DNA of 64,000 bases from Syntrophaceae bacterium (GTDB lineage Bacteria > Desulfobacterota > Syntrophia > Syntrophales > UBA2192). The notes under the pieces are model-generated. The model was not told where the DNA came from, did not search any database, and saw only the letters and a list, made by a program, of their open reading frames with translations. A program made the translations under genes and the position numbers. Every line of letters begins with the position of its first letter. Position 1 is the stretch's first letter. Shown here in pieces: positions 1 to 8,674 of this stretch. The DNA lies in NCBI GenBank assembly GCA_013177795.1, contig JABLXY010000004.1, positions 296,001 to 360,000 on the forward strand, written 5' to 3'.

Positions 1-2
1 CC

Positions 3-215
3 GGCGAGGACGCCCACGCCCGGATGCAGGAGCTCAACGGGGCCTATGCCCTGCTGATGAAGGAGGAGTTCGGCGTCCTCGACCCGTGGGGGGAGTACGA
101 CCGGTGGTGGTGGCGGCAATTCGGCAACGACCACATCTGGGGCAGCCATTTCCCGGAAACCGAAAGGCAGGAAACGCCGCACCGGAGACGGCGAAACAGG
201 CTGGTGGAAAAATGA
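3..215 (+). CDS. J-domain (DnaJ-like) protein, C-terminal fragment
   Basis: This is an open frame running in from the window edge and ending at TGA 213-215, so only about 70 C-terminal residues are visible. The first residues (ARMQELNGAYALL) match the last helix of a J-domain, where an Asn-x-Ala-Tyr-x-x-Leu pattern is typical. The HPD motif that stimulates Hsp70 would lie outside the window and cannot be checked. The rest is Trp- and Arg-rich with no recognisable DnaJ zinc or substrate-binding domain, so this looks like a small J-domain-only protein rather than DnaJ itself. It converges with the aminotransferase gene. Confidence 0.6.
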   Translation, partial: GEDAHARMQELNGAYALLMKEEFGVLDPWGEYDRWWWRQFGNDHIWGSHFPETERQETPHRRRRNRLVEK

Positions 216-217
216 GG

Positions 218-245
218 AAACGCCGACCCCGCGGGATCGGCGTTT
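218..245. terminator. Inverted repeat between convergent genes, candidate bidirectional terminator
   Basis: Perfect 9-bp arms (AAACGCCGA / TCGGCGTTT) flank a 10-nt loop directly after the J-domain stop. On the minus strand the stem is followed by CCTCATTTTT. A second hairpin, CACCCC/GGGGTG at 266-286, lies between it and the aminotransferase stop. Placement between convergent genes supports a terminator role, but the T-tracts are imperfect. Confidence 0.5.
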
Positions 246-314
246 GACGGCCTCTCGATTTTTGTCACCCCCGGTTCGGAGGGGTGCTGTTTGCTGTTTC
301 TGTGCCCGGCAGAC

Positions 315-1628
315 CTACACGGGGCGTTTCGTCGAGTCGATGTACTCGACGATCTTCTCCCCGAGTTTCTTCACGGTGTACTCGAAGCGGTCCTCGTCGG
401 TCTCCAGCAGGGTGAGGCGGAAGCCCAGAAGCGGCGTGAAGAACGACGTGAGCGGAACGACGCAGATGCCCGTCGAGCCCAGCAGGTAGTAGACGAACCG
501 CTTGTCGAGCTCGATGTTGTCCGCGGTGATCTTCTCGATGAACTGCTTGATGCTCGCGTTCTCGATCGGCAGCGTCTGCTTGTTGTTCAGGACGGCCTCG
601 TTGAAGACCACGGTCATGTAGAAGGCCCCGTCGGTGCGGTTGACGACGATGTAGGGGACATTTTTCAAAATGTTGAAGGCCATGTTCGAGAGCTTCTCGT
701 AGCGGCGGATGCGGGCATTCAGGTACTTCTCGTACTCCGGGTGCGTCATGACCTTCGGGATGGCCATCTGGGGGAGCGTCGTCGAGCATACCTCGGACAT
801 CTTCTGCTGCAGGATGGCGCTGGTGTAGCGCTGGAACGTCTCGTCCTTGTCCCGGTTGTAGAACTCGATCCAGCCGCAGCGTGCCCCGGGCCAGGGGAAT
901 TCCTTTGAAATGCCCTTCATGCTCATGGCCGGGACATCCTCGACGATGTCGGAGAGCGGCACGGCGACCTTTCCGTTATAGACCATGTTGATGTAGGTTT
1001 CGTCGAAGACGAGGAACAGGTCGTTCTCCTTGGCGATGCGGACGATCCTCTTGAGCGTCTCCTCGTGGTAGACGAACCCCGTGGGATTGTCGGGGTTGAT
1101 GACGAGAATCCCCACGATGGCCTTGTGGTTCTTGACCTTCATCTCCAGCTCGTTCATGTCCGGGTGCCACTTGTGGTAGGGGTTCATCCGGTACGTGTTG
1201 GGCGGAAACGAGGCATGGAGGACCTCGGCCAGGAAATGGGTGGAATAGGTCGGCTCCGGGAGGATGACCCGGGCGTCCACGCGGATCGCGCTGTAGCACC
1301 GTGCAATCGCATCGCCGAGCCCGTTGAAGAACAAGATGTCGTCGGGGGTGATCTGCGTCCTGCCGCGCCTGTTCACCAGGTCGGCAAGAAATTCCCGCGT
1401 CGCGTCCATGCCCTGCGTGGGGGAGTAGCCGAACGACGTGTTGTCCCGGATAATCTCGACGAGGACGTCCTTCATCCACTCCGGGATCTGCTCGCCCTTC
1501 TGGACGGGGTCGCCGATATTCTCCCAGATCACCTCCATGCCGCAGGCCTTGAGACGGTTCGCGACACCGACGATGTTTCGGATTTCGTAGGTAAGCCCGT
1601 TGCCTCTCTTGGCGATGTCGAATCTCAT
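315..1628 (-). CDS. PLP-dependent class I/II aminotransferase
   Basis: This 437-residue fold-type I aminotransferase transfers an amino group between an amino acid and a 2-oxo acid in the cytoplasm. Visible motifs are NPDNPTG (178-184), the PLP-contacting Asp and Tyr in FDETY (208-212), the Schiff-base Lys242 in GISKEF, and Arg250 in the following PGARCGW. It is somewhat longer than typical aspartate or alanine aminotransferases (about 390-410) but matches a 430-residue group common in anaerobes. The ATG start is preceded by GAGAGGATC. Alanine or aspartate as substrate is plausible but not provable from sequence. The gene stands alone and converges with the J-domain gene. Confidence 0.85.
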   Translation of the reverse strand: MRFDIAKRGNGLTYEIRNIVGVANRLKACGMEVIWENIGDPVQKGEQIPEWMKDVLVEIIRDNTSFGYSPTQGMDATREFLADLVNRRGRTQITPDDILFFNGLGDAIARCYSAIRVDARVILPEPTYSTHFLAEVLHASFPPNTYRMNPYHKWHPDMNELEMKVKNHKAIVGILVINPDNPTGFVYHEETLKRIVRIAKENDLFLVFDETYINMVYNGKVAVPLSDIVEDVPAMSMKGISKEFPWPGARCGWIEFYNRDKDETFQRYTSAILQQKMSEVCSTTLPQMAIPKVMTHPEYEKYLNARIRRYEKLSNMAFNILKNVPYIVVNRTDGAFYMTVVFNEAVLNNKQTLPIENASIKQFIEKITADNIELDKRFVYYLLGSTGICVVPLTSFFTPLLGFRLTLLETDEDRFEYTVKKLGEKIVEYIDSTKRPV

Positions 1629-1755
1629 GATGATCCTCTCCCGGCGCCTTCCTGAAGAATCGGCCCGTCACGAATCCGTTCCGCGGCGCCGCCGGCGAAA
1701 CCGGCCGTAAAAAAGGGCGCATCATCAGGAAAAATGCAGAATATTCACTTCGCTT

Positions 1756-1784
1756 ATTACAATTGGGGGAAAATTTCTACTGAA
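1756..1784 (-). promoter_or_regulatory. Candidate sigma70 promoter for the aminotransferase gene
   Basis: On the minus strand, TTCAGT (1779-1784) and TGTAAT (1756-1761) are separated by 17 bp inside an AT-rich island that contrasts with the GC-rich surroundings. The start codon is about 130 nt downstream. The match is partial, so this is a candidate only. Confidence 0.35.
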
Positions 1785-1873
1785 TTTTTTGCCCCCTCAC
1801 CCCCGGGGATGCGGAAAACAGCAAAACGGATTCGCCGCGCCAGCGGCCGCCGGGGATGAGGGGCACATCCGTG

Positions 1874-1902
1874 TTGAAATCTCGCGGGGATTGGTGTAGT
1901 CT
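1874..1902 (+). promoter_or_regulatory. Candidate promoter for the gcv operon
   Basis: TTGAAA (1874-1879) and TAGTCT (1897-1902) are separated by 17 bp. The -35 is good and the -10 is poor (3 of 6). If used, it would give a 5' leader of about 275 nt before gcvT, containing the hairpins listed next. Confidence 0.3.
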
Positions 1903-1944
1903 CAACCTGCGGTTTCGCAAACAGCACGGTCCCTTCTTACCGGA

Positions 1945-2121
1945 CGGCTGACCGGGATGCCCGGCAGCCGGACGAGTCGTTGAAACGACCCCGGCAACCG
2001 GCAGCGATGGCTACAGAGCGAGTTCTGGAAAGCCCGACGTTCCATCTGTCCCTCCATGCGGCGCCCGCCGGCCTGAGCGCGGGCGTTGGTATCGGGGGGC
2101 GGACCCGCACGGGCCCGCCCC
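1945..2121 (+). other. Hairpin-rich 5' leader of the gcv operon
   Basis: Four stems lie between the candidate promoter and gcvT. They are 1945-1970 (CGGCTG/CAGCCG plus CCGGG/CCCGG), 1976-1989 (GTCGTT/AACGAC), 2061-2086 (CGCCCGC/GCGGGCG) and 2096-2121 (GGGGCGG/CCGCCCC with an inner CCCG/CGGG). I looked for the glycine riboswitch common upstream of gcvT and did not find its conserved core. GGCAACC at about 1993 recalls the SAM-I core, but the remaining SAM-I elements are absent. Regulation through these structures is inference. Confidence 0.35.
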
Positions 2122-2182
2122 GAAACCTGCCCCTCCCCTCTTCACCTCCCCTGCTGCGCAGGCAAACCCGCAGGAGCCCCCC

Positions 2183-3277
2183 ATGAAGAAGACACCGCTG
2201 TACGAGCGGCATCTCGCCCTGGGCGCCACGATGACCGAATTCGGCGGATGGACGATGCCCGTCCAGTACACGAGCATCCTCGAGGAGCACCGCAACACCC
2301 GGACACTGGCGGGCCTGTTTGACGTGTGCCACATGGGGGAGATCGAGGTCCGGGGGCCCCAGGCCCTCGATCTTCTCCAATGGGTGATGAGCCGCAATCT
2401 CGCAGACCAGCGGGTCGGCGAAATGAAGCTCTCGGCCATCACCAACGAGAGGGGGGGCATCATCGACGACGTGACGGTGTACAAGCGGGGGGAAGGGCAT
2501 TACATGGTTGTAACCAACGCGGCGACGCGCGAGGGCGACCTGGAGTGGATCCTCCGGGCCCGGCGGGAACGGGGACTGGAAGGGGCCGCCGTGACAGACC
2601 GGTCCGATGCCATCGGGAAAGTGGATATCCAGGGGCCGCTCGCCCAGAAGATCCTCGCCGAGATCGCCGAGGGGGACCTGGAGACGCTGCGATTCTACCA
2701 CGCCCTGGACACCCGCGTGGCCGGGATGCCGGCCCTGGTCTCGAGAAGCGGCTACACCGGCGAGGACGGCTTCGAGGTGTACACCGAGGCGGATCGGATC
2801 GGCGAGATCTGGGACCTGCTGATGCGCATCGGCGACCCGCACGGGCTGAAGCCTGCGGGTCTCGGCGCCCGCGACACCCTGCGGCTCGAGGCGGGGATGA
2901 TGCTGTACGGAAACGAGATGTGCCAGGCGGTGACGCCGTTTGAGGTCGTCTACGGCTGGATCACCGACCTGGACAAGGAATTCATCGGCCGCGACGCGCT
3001 GCGCAAGCAGAAGGAAAGCGGGGTTCGGAAGAAGCTCGTGGGGTTCGAGATCATCGGGCGGGGCATCGCGCGCCACGGCTATCCCGTCCTGTCCGGCACG
3101 GAGAAAATCGGGGAAGTCACCTCGGGGACACTCTCGCCGACGCTGGGAAAGGCCATCGGCATGGCCTTCGTGCCCGTGAGGTTCACGGCTCCGGGAACGG
3201 AACTGGAGATCGAGATCCGCGGCCAGAGGGCAAAGGCGAGGGTGGTGCCCCTGCCCTTTTACCGAGGACGAAAATAG
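2183..3277 (+). CDS. gcvT: Glycine cleavage system T protein (aminomethyltransferase)
   Basis: GcvT moves the methylene group from aminomethyl-lipoyl-GcvH to tetrahydrofolate, releasing ammonia. The 364-residue length is normal for the family. Visible features are the N-terminal GGWTMPVQY segment, FDVCHMGE (47-53), GGIIDDV with the conserved Asp pair 95-96, and a C-terminal GARDTLRLEAG segment followed by LYGNE, all typical of the folate-binding fold. The ATG has a CAGGAG site 6 nt upstream. It is the first gene of gcvT-gcvH-gcvPA-gcvPB. The matching dihydrolipoyl dehydrogenase (L protein) is not in this window. Confidence 0.96.
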   Translation: MKKTPLYERHLALGATMTEFGGWTMPVQYTSILEEHRNTRTLAGLFDVCHMGEIEVRGPQALDLLQWVMSRNLADQRVGEMKLSAITNERGGIIDDVTVYKRGEGHYMVVTNAATREGDLEWILRARRERGLEGAAVTDRSDAIGKVDIQGPLAQKILAEIAEGDLETLRFYHALDTRVAGMPALVSRSGYTGEDGFEVYTEADRIGEIWDLLMRIGDPHGLKPAGLGARDTLRLEAGMMLYGNEMCQAVTPFEVVYGWITDLDKEFIGRDALRKQKESGVRKKLVGFEIIGRGIARHGYPVLSGTEKIGEVTSGTLSPTLGKAIGMAFVPVRFTAPGTELEIEIRGQRAKARVVPLPFYRGRK

Positions 3278-3352
3278 GCGGCCCGAGAGGAAGGCGGGCG
3301 GCCGCCCCGCGCAGCGACAGATGCGGGCAGCCGATAACGAAAGGAGCAACAG

Positions 3353-3751
3353 ATGGCCAAACCCAATCCCCATGACCGAAAGTACACGAAGGAACACGAG
3401 TGGGCAAAGGCAGACGGAGGCGGCACGGTCACCATGGGCATCACGGATCACGCCCAGGAACTGCTCACCGACGTGGTCTACGTGGAGCTTCCCGCGGTGG
3501 GCCGCAAGGTCAGGCAGCAGGAGCCCATCGCCGTCGTGGAGTCGGTGAAGTCCGTGTCGGACGTCTATGCCCCGGTGAGCGGCGAAGTGATCGAGGTCAA
3601 CCGGGCCCTCGAGGCGTCGCCCGAACTCGTCAACAAGGATGCTTTCGGTGAGGGGTGGATTGCGAGGATCCGGATGGATGCGCCGGACGAGCTCGAAGGC
3701 CTCATGACGGCGGACCAGTACGAGGAGCACATCAAGGCGAGCCCGCACTGA
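3353..3751 (+). CDS. gcvH: Glycine cleavage system H protein (lipoyl carrier)
   Basis: This 132-residue lipoyl carrier shuttles the aminomethyl and reduced lipoyl groups between the P, T and L proteins. The lipoylation site is Lys66 in ESVKSVSD, at the tip of the barrel-sandwich fold, with the family's HEW near residues 15-17 and GITDHAQ at 29-35. The start is set by AAGGAG 7 nt before the ATG. The lipA gene downstream in the same transcription direction supplies the sulfur insertion needed to mature this lysine. Confidence 0.96.
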   Translation: MAKPNPHDRKYTKEHEWAKADGGGTVTMGITDHAQELLTDVVYVELPAVGRKVRQQEPIAVVESVKSVSDVYAPVSGEVIEVNRALEASPELVNKDAFGEGWIARIRMDAPDELEGLMTADQYEEHIKASPH

Positions 3752-3830
3752 GGCGCCTGGAGGGCAGCAGCCGTGCGGCGGGGCCTGGATGGGGAGACAA
3801 TCGACGAGCAAGCCATAACGGGGAGATCCC

Positions 3831-5156
3831 ATGGACTACGTTCCGCATACCCCGGGAGAACAAAAGGAGATGCTGAAGGTGATCGGCGTCGGGGACCTCG
3901 AAGACCTCTTCGCCGACATCCCGGCAAAGTATCGCCTCGGCGGGCTTCTGAACCTGCCGCCTCCTCTGTCCGAGCAGGAGATCTGGGAGCACATGGGCCG
4001 CCTGGCAGCGCGAAACAGGCTGCCCGGCGCGACGCTGACGGGAGCCGGGGCCTACCACCACTACATACCGGCCGTGGTGAGCCATGTCGTGGGGCGGTCG
4101 GAATTCTACACCGCCTACACGCCCTACCAGGCCGAAATCAGCCAGGGGATCCTGCAGGCGATCTACGAGTACCAGACCATGATCACGCGGCTCACGGGAA
4201 CGCAGGTCGCCAACGCCTCCATGTACGACGGGGCGACGGCCATGGCCGAGGCGGCCGTGCTTTCTGCCAAGAGCCTCGGGAGGAGCCGCCTTCTCGTCGG
4301 CCGCTCGGTCCACCCGGAGTATCGGAAGGTGGTCGGGACATACGCCTGGGCCAACGGGTACGCCTGCGAGGAGATCCCTTTCGGGGCGACAGGGCGGCTC
4401 GAGCAGGCTGCGCTCCGGGAGCTGCTCGACGACAAGACGGCGGCCGTGCTGGTCCAGAGCCCGAATTTTTTCGGCGTCATCGAGGACATCGGCCCGCTGG
4501 CCGATCTGGCGCACAGCCGGGGGGCGCTGCTCGTGGCCGGGTTCACGGACCCGACTTCCCTTGGCATTCTGAAGGCCCCTGGGGATTCGGGGGCCGATTT
4601 CGTCGTCGGCGAGGGGCAGAGCTTCGGCAACCCCATGAACTACGGCGGCCCCTACCTCGGCATCCTGGCGAGCACCGAGGCCTTCATGCGCAAGATCCCC
4701 GGCAGGCTCGTGGGAGCCACGGTGGACCGCGAGGGCAGGCGGGGTTACGTGCTCACCCTCCAGACGCGCGAACAGCACATCCGCCGCGAGAAGGCGACCT
4801 CGAACATCTGCTCCAACGAGGCCCTGTGCATGCTCGCGGCAGCCGTCTACCTGGCCTGTCTGGGAAAGAACCTCAAGAGGCTGGCCGCACTCAACGTCTG
4901 GAAGGCCAACTACCTGAAGGAGGCACTGTCGGCCCTGCCGGGCTGGAGGCCCCTCTTCACGGGTCCCGTCTACAACGAGTTCGCGATGTCCTGCCCGGAC
5001 GCAGGGGCGGCCAACAGACGGCTGGAGAAGGCCGGCTTTACAGGCGGCTATGATCTCTCGAAGGACTACCCGGAGCTCGGCGGAGGCATCCTGTTCTGCG
5101 CGACCGAAATGCTCCGAAGGGAAGACATGGACAAGGCCGTCTCTCTGTTGAAGTGA
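3831..5156 (+). CDS. gcvPA: Glycine dehydrogenase (decarboxylating) subunit 1
   Basis: This is the N-terminal-type half of the two-subunit P protein, which decarboxylates glycine with PLP and loads the aminomethyl group onto GcvH. It is 441 residues, with the family's YVPHTPGE start, GAGAYHHYIPAVV and MYDGATAMAEA segments. The PLP-binding lysine is carried by subunit 2. Split GcvPA/GcvPB is usual in Firmicutes, archaea and many anaerobic Deltaproteobacteria, unlike the fused GcvP of enterobacteria. GGGAG precedes the ATG. The gap to gcvPB is 57 nt and holds a perfect palindrome. Confidence 0.95.
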   Translation: MDYVPHTPGEQKEMLKVIGVGDLEDLFADIPAKYRLGGLLNLPPPLSEQEIWEHMGRLAARNRLPGATLTGAGAYHHYIPAVVSHVVGRSEFYTAYTPYQAEISQGILQAIYEYQTMITRLTGTQVANASMYDGATAMAEAAVLSAKSLGRSRLLVGRSVHPEYRKVVGTYAWANGYACEEIPFGATGRLEQAALRELLDDKTAAVLVQSPNFFGVIEDIGPLADLAHSRGALLVAGFTDPTSLGILKAPGDSGADFVVGEGQSFGNPMNYGGPYLGILASTEAFMRKIPGRLVGATVDREGRRGYVLTLQTREQHIRREKATSNICSNEALCMLAAAVYLACLGKNLKRLAALNVWKANYLKEALSALPGWRPLFTGPVYNEFAMSCPDAGAANRRLEKAGFTGGYDLSKDYPELGGGILFCATEMLRREDMDKAVSLLK

Positions 5157-5181
5157 GCGGGGCGGGTGCGCCCTTCCGTTA

Positions 5182-5197
5182 CTTGTAACGTTACAAG
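5182..5197. promoter_or_regulatory. Perfect 16-bp palindrome between gcvPA and gcvPB
   Basis: CTTGTAACGTTACAAG is a perfect dyad 17 bp upstream of the chosen gcvPB start. It has the size and symmetry of a repressor operator and lacks the loop expected of a terminator. A GTG at 5166 would put it inside gcvPB, but the well-placed GAGGTG before ATG 5214 argues for an intergenic site. The binding protein is unknown. Confidence 0.4.
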
Positions 5198-5213
5198 CGC
5201 AATCGAGGTGGCC

Positions 5214-6665
5214 ATGGAACTGATATTCGAGAAAAGCCGTCCCGGCCGCGCGGCGGGCACCGTCCCGGCAAGCGACGTCCCCGAGACGGCCCTGGAGAGG
5301 CTCATCGGGCCCGAACTCCTGCGCGATACGCTGAACCTGCCGGAGCTTGCCGAGGTGGACATCGTCCGCCACTACACGCGCCTCTCCCGCCGCAATTTCG
5401 GCGTCGATGTGGGCTTCTATCCCCTGGGGTCCTGCACGATGAAGTACAACCCCAAGATCAACGAAAGAGTCGCCGGCCTGGACGGCTTCACGGCCCTGCA
5501 CCCATACGCGCCGGAGGCCTTCGTCCAGGGCAACCTCCAGCTCCTCTACGAGCTGGCCGGGTATCTCTCCGAGATCTGCGGGATGGCCGACTTCACGCTT
5601 CAGCCTGCGGCAGGCGCGCACGGTGAGCTCACGGGCGTCATGATCATCAAGAAGCACTTCGAGAGGAAGGGCCAGAGGCGCTCCACGATCCTCATCCCCG
5701 ACACGGCGCACGGAACCAACCCCGCGTCCGTTGCCCTTTGCGGGTTCCAAGTTGCTACGGTCCGCTCCGACGCCGAGGGGGGCGTCGACGTCGGGCACCT
5801 GCGGGAGCTGATGACGAAGGACGTGGCGGGGCTCATGCTCACGAACCCCAACACCCTGGGGCTCTTCGAACGCAACATCGAGGAGGTGGCGCACATCGTG
5901 CACCGCAAGGGCGGGCTGCTTTACTGCGACGGCGCAAACGCCAACGCGCTCGTGGGCGTCACGAGACCGGGCGATCTGGGGTTCGACATCATCCAGCTCA
6001 ATCTCCACAAGACCTTCTCCACCCCTCACGGGTGCGGCGGCCCGGGCAGCGGGCCCGTGGGCGTAAAGCGGCACCTCGTCCCCTTCCTGCCCGTCCCGCG
6101 AGTCGTGAAACGGGGAAGGCGGTACCGGTGGTCCGAGGACTTCCCGCACTCGATCGGCCGCGTCCGGTCCTTCTACGGCAACTTCAACGTCATGGTGAAG
6201 GCCTACGCGTATATCCGCTCCATCGGCGCAGCCGGGATGCGGCGGGTGAGCGAGAACGCCGTGCTCAACGCCAATTACATCAAGGAGCGCCTCAGGGGCC
6301 ACTACCAGCTTGCCTATGACCGGACATGCATGCACGAGTGCGTCTTCACGGGGGAGAAGCAGCTCAGGGAGAGCGGCGTGCACACCACGGACATCGCCAA
6401 GCGCCTGCTGGACTACGGATATCACCCCCCGACGATCTATTTCCCCCTGATCGTGCGCGAGGCCATCATGATCGAGCCGACGGAAACGGAGAGCAAGGAA
6501 ACGCTGGACGAATTTTGCGAGGCCATGATATCCATAGCGCGCGAGGCAAGAGAGAACCCCGATCTCGTGCGCTCGGCGCCCCTGACGACCCCGGTCAGGC
6601 GGCTCGACGACGTGTTGGCGGCCAGGAAACCGGATGTTTGCTGGACGGTCTGCCAGGGGGAGTGA
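5214..6665 (+). CDS. gcvPB: Glycine dehydrogenase (decarboxylating) subunit 2
   Basis: This is the PLP-binding half of the split P protein, 483 residues from ATG 5214 (GAGGTG at 5205-5210). The in-frame GTG at 5166 adds 16 residues with no family resemblance and is rejected. Visible features are [14 protein letters not shown] near 68-80, [10 protein letters not shown] at 163-172, YCDGANANA at 237-245 and the Schiff-base Lys266 in [11 protein letters not shown]. It works with GcvPA as a heteromeric decarboxylase feeding GcvH. This is the last canonical gcv gene. The next gene in the same direction is a KamA-type radical SAM protein. Confidence 0.95.
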   Translation: MELIFEKSRPGRAAGTVPASDVPETALERLIGPELLRDTLNLPELAEVDIVRHYTRLSRRNFGVDVGFYPLGSCTMKYNPKINERVAGLDGFTALHPYAPEAFVQGNLQLLYELAGYLSEICGMADFTLQPAAGAHGELTGVMIIKKHFERKGQRRSTILIPDTAHGTNPASVALCGFQVATVRSDAEGGVDVGHLRELMTKDVAGLMLTNPNTLGLFERNIEEVAHIVHRKGGLLYCDGANANALVGVTRPGDLGFDIIQLNLHKTFSTPHGCGGPGSGPVGVKRHLVPFLPVPRVVKRGRRYRWSEDFPHSIGRVRSFYGNFNVMVKAYAYIRSIGAAGMRRVSENAVLNANYIKERLRGHYQLAYDRTCMHECVFTGEKQLRESGVHTTDIAKRLLDYGYHPPTIYFPLIVREAIMIEPTETESKETLDEFCEAMISIAREARENPDLVRSAPLTTPVRRLDDVLAARKPDVCWTVCQGE

Positions 6666-6758
6666 GGCCGACCGCCGGCAAGGCTGGACCCGGGGGATGC
6701 GTCTTTGGTCCAGCGGATTGAATACGAACAACTTATCAACAACCCGGAGAGACGGGAC

Positions 6759-8573
6759 ATGAAAAACTGGCTGAAAATGACCAAGGAGCAACTGGTTGAG
6801 CAGCTGTGGGCAACAGAGCCCCGAATTCGTCAAATATTGAGAAATTCCAAGCACATGGAAGAGGCCCGCCATCTGCTGTTCGATTATTTGAATCGGCTCG
6901 AGCGCGATCTTTTCAACATGCGGTCCGACACGTACTTCGTCAATCTCAACATTGTTGAGAAGAGAAACGCCAAGGAATGCATCCGGGTGCTTTCGAACAC
7001 GATGAGGACCGAGAACGAGTACGTCACCCACTTCTCCCCCCTGCAGGTTCTCTACGACCTGGCGCAGGGAAAGAAGGAGGCGCTCGATCAGGTCAGCGAA
7101 GCCTTCCTCTGCGAGTATCTCGCCCTGTTTCTCGGCATCACGGGAAAGGGCGGCAAGCACCTCAAGCGCAAGGAGGTGTTCCAGATGAAGGACGGCCGTG
7201 AGGCGGCCATTGTCCGGTCGACACAGCTCGATGAGTACGCCTGCAATATCCGGCGTCACTTCCGCCGGTACAAGACCGGATACGACAAGGCCCTGCTGCG
7301 CGAGAGAAAGGCCCTCAAGGGGGACATCCTCCGATTCTTCGGCGCCACGGAGCAGGACTGGCAGGATCACCGCTGGCACCTCCGACACATCATCAAGGAC
7401 CTCGATACGATCCAGGCGCTGGTCAAGCTCGAGAAGGACGAGGTCAGCGGGCTCATGAGCGCGAAGAAGAACGACATCCCCGTGGAGATCACCCCCTACT
7501 ATCTCTCCCTCTTCCGGAAAGAGGGCCGCGGCGAATCCGACCGCGCCATCCGGGCCCAGGTCATCCCGAGCACGCGCTACTGCGAGCAGGTCGCCGAGAG
7601 CCGCCGCCGGGGGATCGACCTCGACTTCATGGGGGAGAAATCCACGAGCCCCATCGACGGGATCACCCGCCGCTACCCGGAAATCCTGATCCTCAAGCCC
7701 TACAACTCGTGCCCGCAGATCTGTGTCTACTGCCAGCGCAACTGGGAGATCAAGGGCATGGATGACACGGTCATGATGGCAAGGAAAAAGGTGAAGGAGG
7801 CCCTCGACTGGATCGATGCAAACGAGAACATCTCGGAGGTGCTCATCACGGGCGGCGACCCGCTGACGCTCGGCAACGACTACCTGGACTGGATCATCGG
7901 AGAGGTGGCCGCCATCAAGCACGTCGAGCGGATCCGGATCGGGACGCGAATCCCGGTCACGCTCCCCTTCCGCGTCGACGAGGGGCTCCTGGAGGTCTTC
8001 CGGAAGTATCACCAGTGGGGCAAGCGCGAGCTGGCCGTCGTCACCCACTTCGAGCACCCCACGGAGATGACCCCCGATTCCCTGGAATGCATCCGCAAGA
8101 TCAAGAGCGTCGGGATGAACATCTACAACCAGCAGGTCTTCACCTACTACAACAGCCGCCGCTTCGAGACGGCCCTGCTGAGAAAGACGCTGAAGCTCTC
8201 CGGTGTGGACCCCTATTATTCTTTCAGCACGAAGGGCAAGGAGGAGACGATCGATTTCCGGGTTCCCATCTGCCGCATGGAGCAGGAGCAGATGGAGGAA
8301 GCGCGCCTGCTGCCCGGCCTCGTGCGGACCGACGAGCCCGTGTTCAACGTCCCGAGACTGGGCAAGGTCAATCTCCGTGCCTGGCAGGACCACGAGATCG
8401 TCAACATCCTGCCTGACGGGCGCCGGATCTATCGGTTCTACTCATGGGAAGTCCGCCTCGTCACCGCTCTCGATTATCTGCACACCGACGTTTCCATCTA
8501 CGATTATCTCAAGCGGCTGGCCCAGGACGGGGAGAACGTGAACGATTACGCCTCGATCTGGTACTATTTCTAA
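6759..8573 (+). CDS. KamA-family radical SAM protein with long N-terminal extension
   Basis: This 604-residue protein is related to lysine 2,3-aminomutase. The radical SAM cluster motif CxxxCxxC is Cys318, Cys322, Cys325 in SCPQICVYC, followed by QRNWEI as in KamA and EpmB. A GGDPLTL motif lies about 55 residues later. Lysine aminomutases are about 400-420 residues and carry their cluster near residue 130, so this protein has roughly 190 extra N-terminal residues, helical and charged, of no recognised family. Start ATG 6759 follows GGAGAG. Its reaction is unknown: an amino-acid aminomutase or an EpmB-like modification of a protein lysine are the options. Its position between gcvPB and lipA suggests amino-acid metabolism. 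Confidence 0.8.
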   Translation: MKNWLKMTKEQLVEQLWATEPRIRQILRNSKHMEEARHLLFDYLNRLERDLFNMRSDTYFVNLNIVEKRNAKECIRVLSNTMRTENEYVTHFSPLQVLYDLAQGKKEALDQVSEAFLCEYLALFLGITGKGGKHLKRKEVFQMKDGREAAIVRSTQLDEYACNIRRHFRRYKTGYDKALLRERKALKGDILRFFGATEQDWQDHRWHLRHIIKDLDTIQALVKLEKDEVSGLMSAKKNDIPVEITPYYLSLFRKEGRGESDRAIRAQVIPSTRYCEQVAESRRRGIDLDFMGEKSTSPIDGITRRYPEILILKPYNSCPQICVYCQRNWEIKGMDDTVMMARKKVKEALDWIDANENISEVLITGGDPLTLGNDYLDWIIGEVAAIKHVERIRIGTRIPVTLPFRVDEGLLEVFRKYHQWGKRELAVVTHFEHPTEMTPDSLECIRKIKSVGMNIYNQQVFTYYNSRRFETALLRKTLKLSGVDPYYSFSTKGKEETIDFRVPICRMEQEQMEEARLLPGLVRTDEPVFNVPRLGKVNLRAWQDHEIVNILPDGRRIYRFYSWEVRLVTALDYLHTDVSIYDYLKRLAQDGENVNDYASIWYYF

Positions 8574-8584
8574 AGACGGCGCAG

Positions 8585-8669
8585 GGCAAAAGGCCAAAGG
8601 CCAAGGGAAATATTTCAGCTTTTTCTCTGGAGTCTTTAGCCTTTTGCCTTTAGCCTTTTGCCATCAGCC
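8585..8669. repeat. Intergenic 7-nt periodic element with complementary arms
   Basis: The left arm is GGCAAAA, GGCCAAA, GGCCAAG in tandem (8585-8605). The right arm is GCCTTTT, GCCTTTA, GCCTTTT, GCCATCA, GCC in exact 7-nt phase (8639-8669). The arms are complementary with few mismatches and enclose an AT-rich loop. The element starts 11 nt after the KamA-type stop codon and ends 5 nt before lipA. Related elements occur at 9519, 17730, 23325, 25783 and 61087. Confidence 0.7.
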
Positions 8670-8674
8670 ATCGC

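Noticed and set aside
1980-2010. SAM-I (S-box) riboswitch suggested by GGCAACC
   Set aside because: Only the GGCAACC word matches; the kink-turn and the downstream GGTGC/AATTCC core are missing, so no SAM riboswitch was called.
1860-2182. Glycine riboswitch upstream of gcvT
   Set aside because: Expected from context, but neither tandem core nor the conserved purine-rich linker is seen on either strand.
5166-5213. GTG 5166 as the gcvPB start
   Set aside because: It adds 16 residues without family similarity and would place the palindrome inside the gene; ATG 5214 has a ribosome site.
3732-8393. A 1553-codon open frame on the minus strand across the gcv and KamA-type genes
   Set aside because: It lies antisense to clearly real genes, its protein is low-complexity and rich in His, Arg and Leu, and it is explained by codon bias in high-GC genes. 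The same holds for long antisense frames at 1937-3832, 33271-35262 and 35675-38446.
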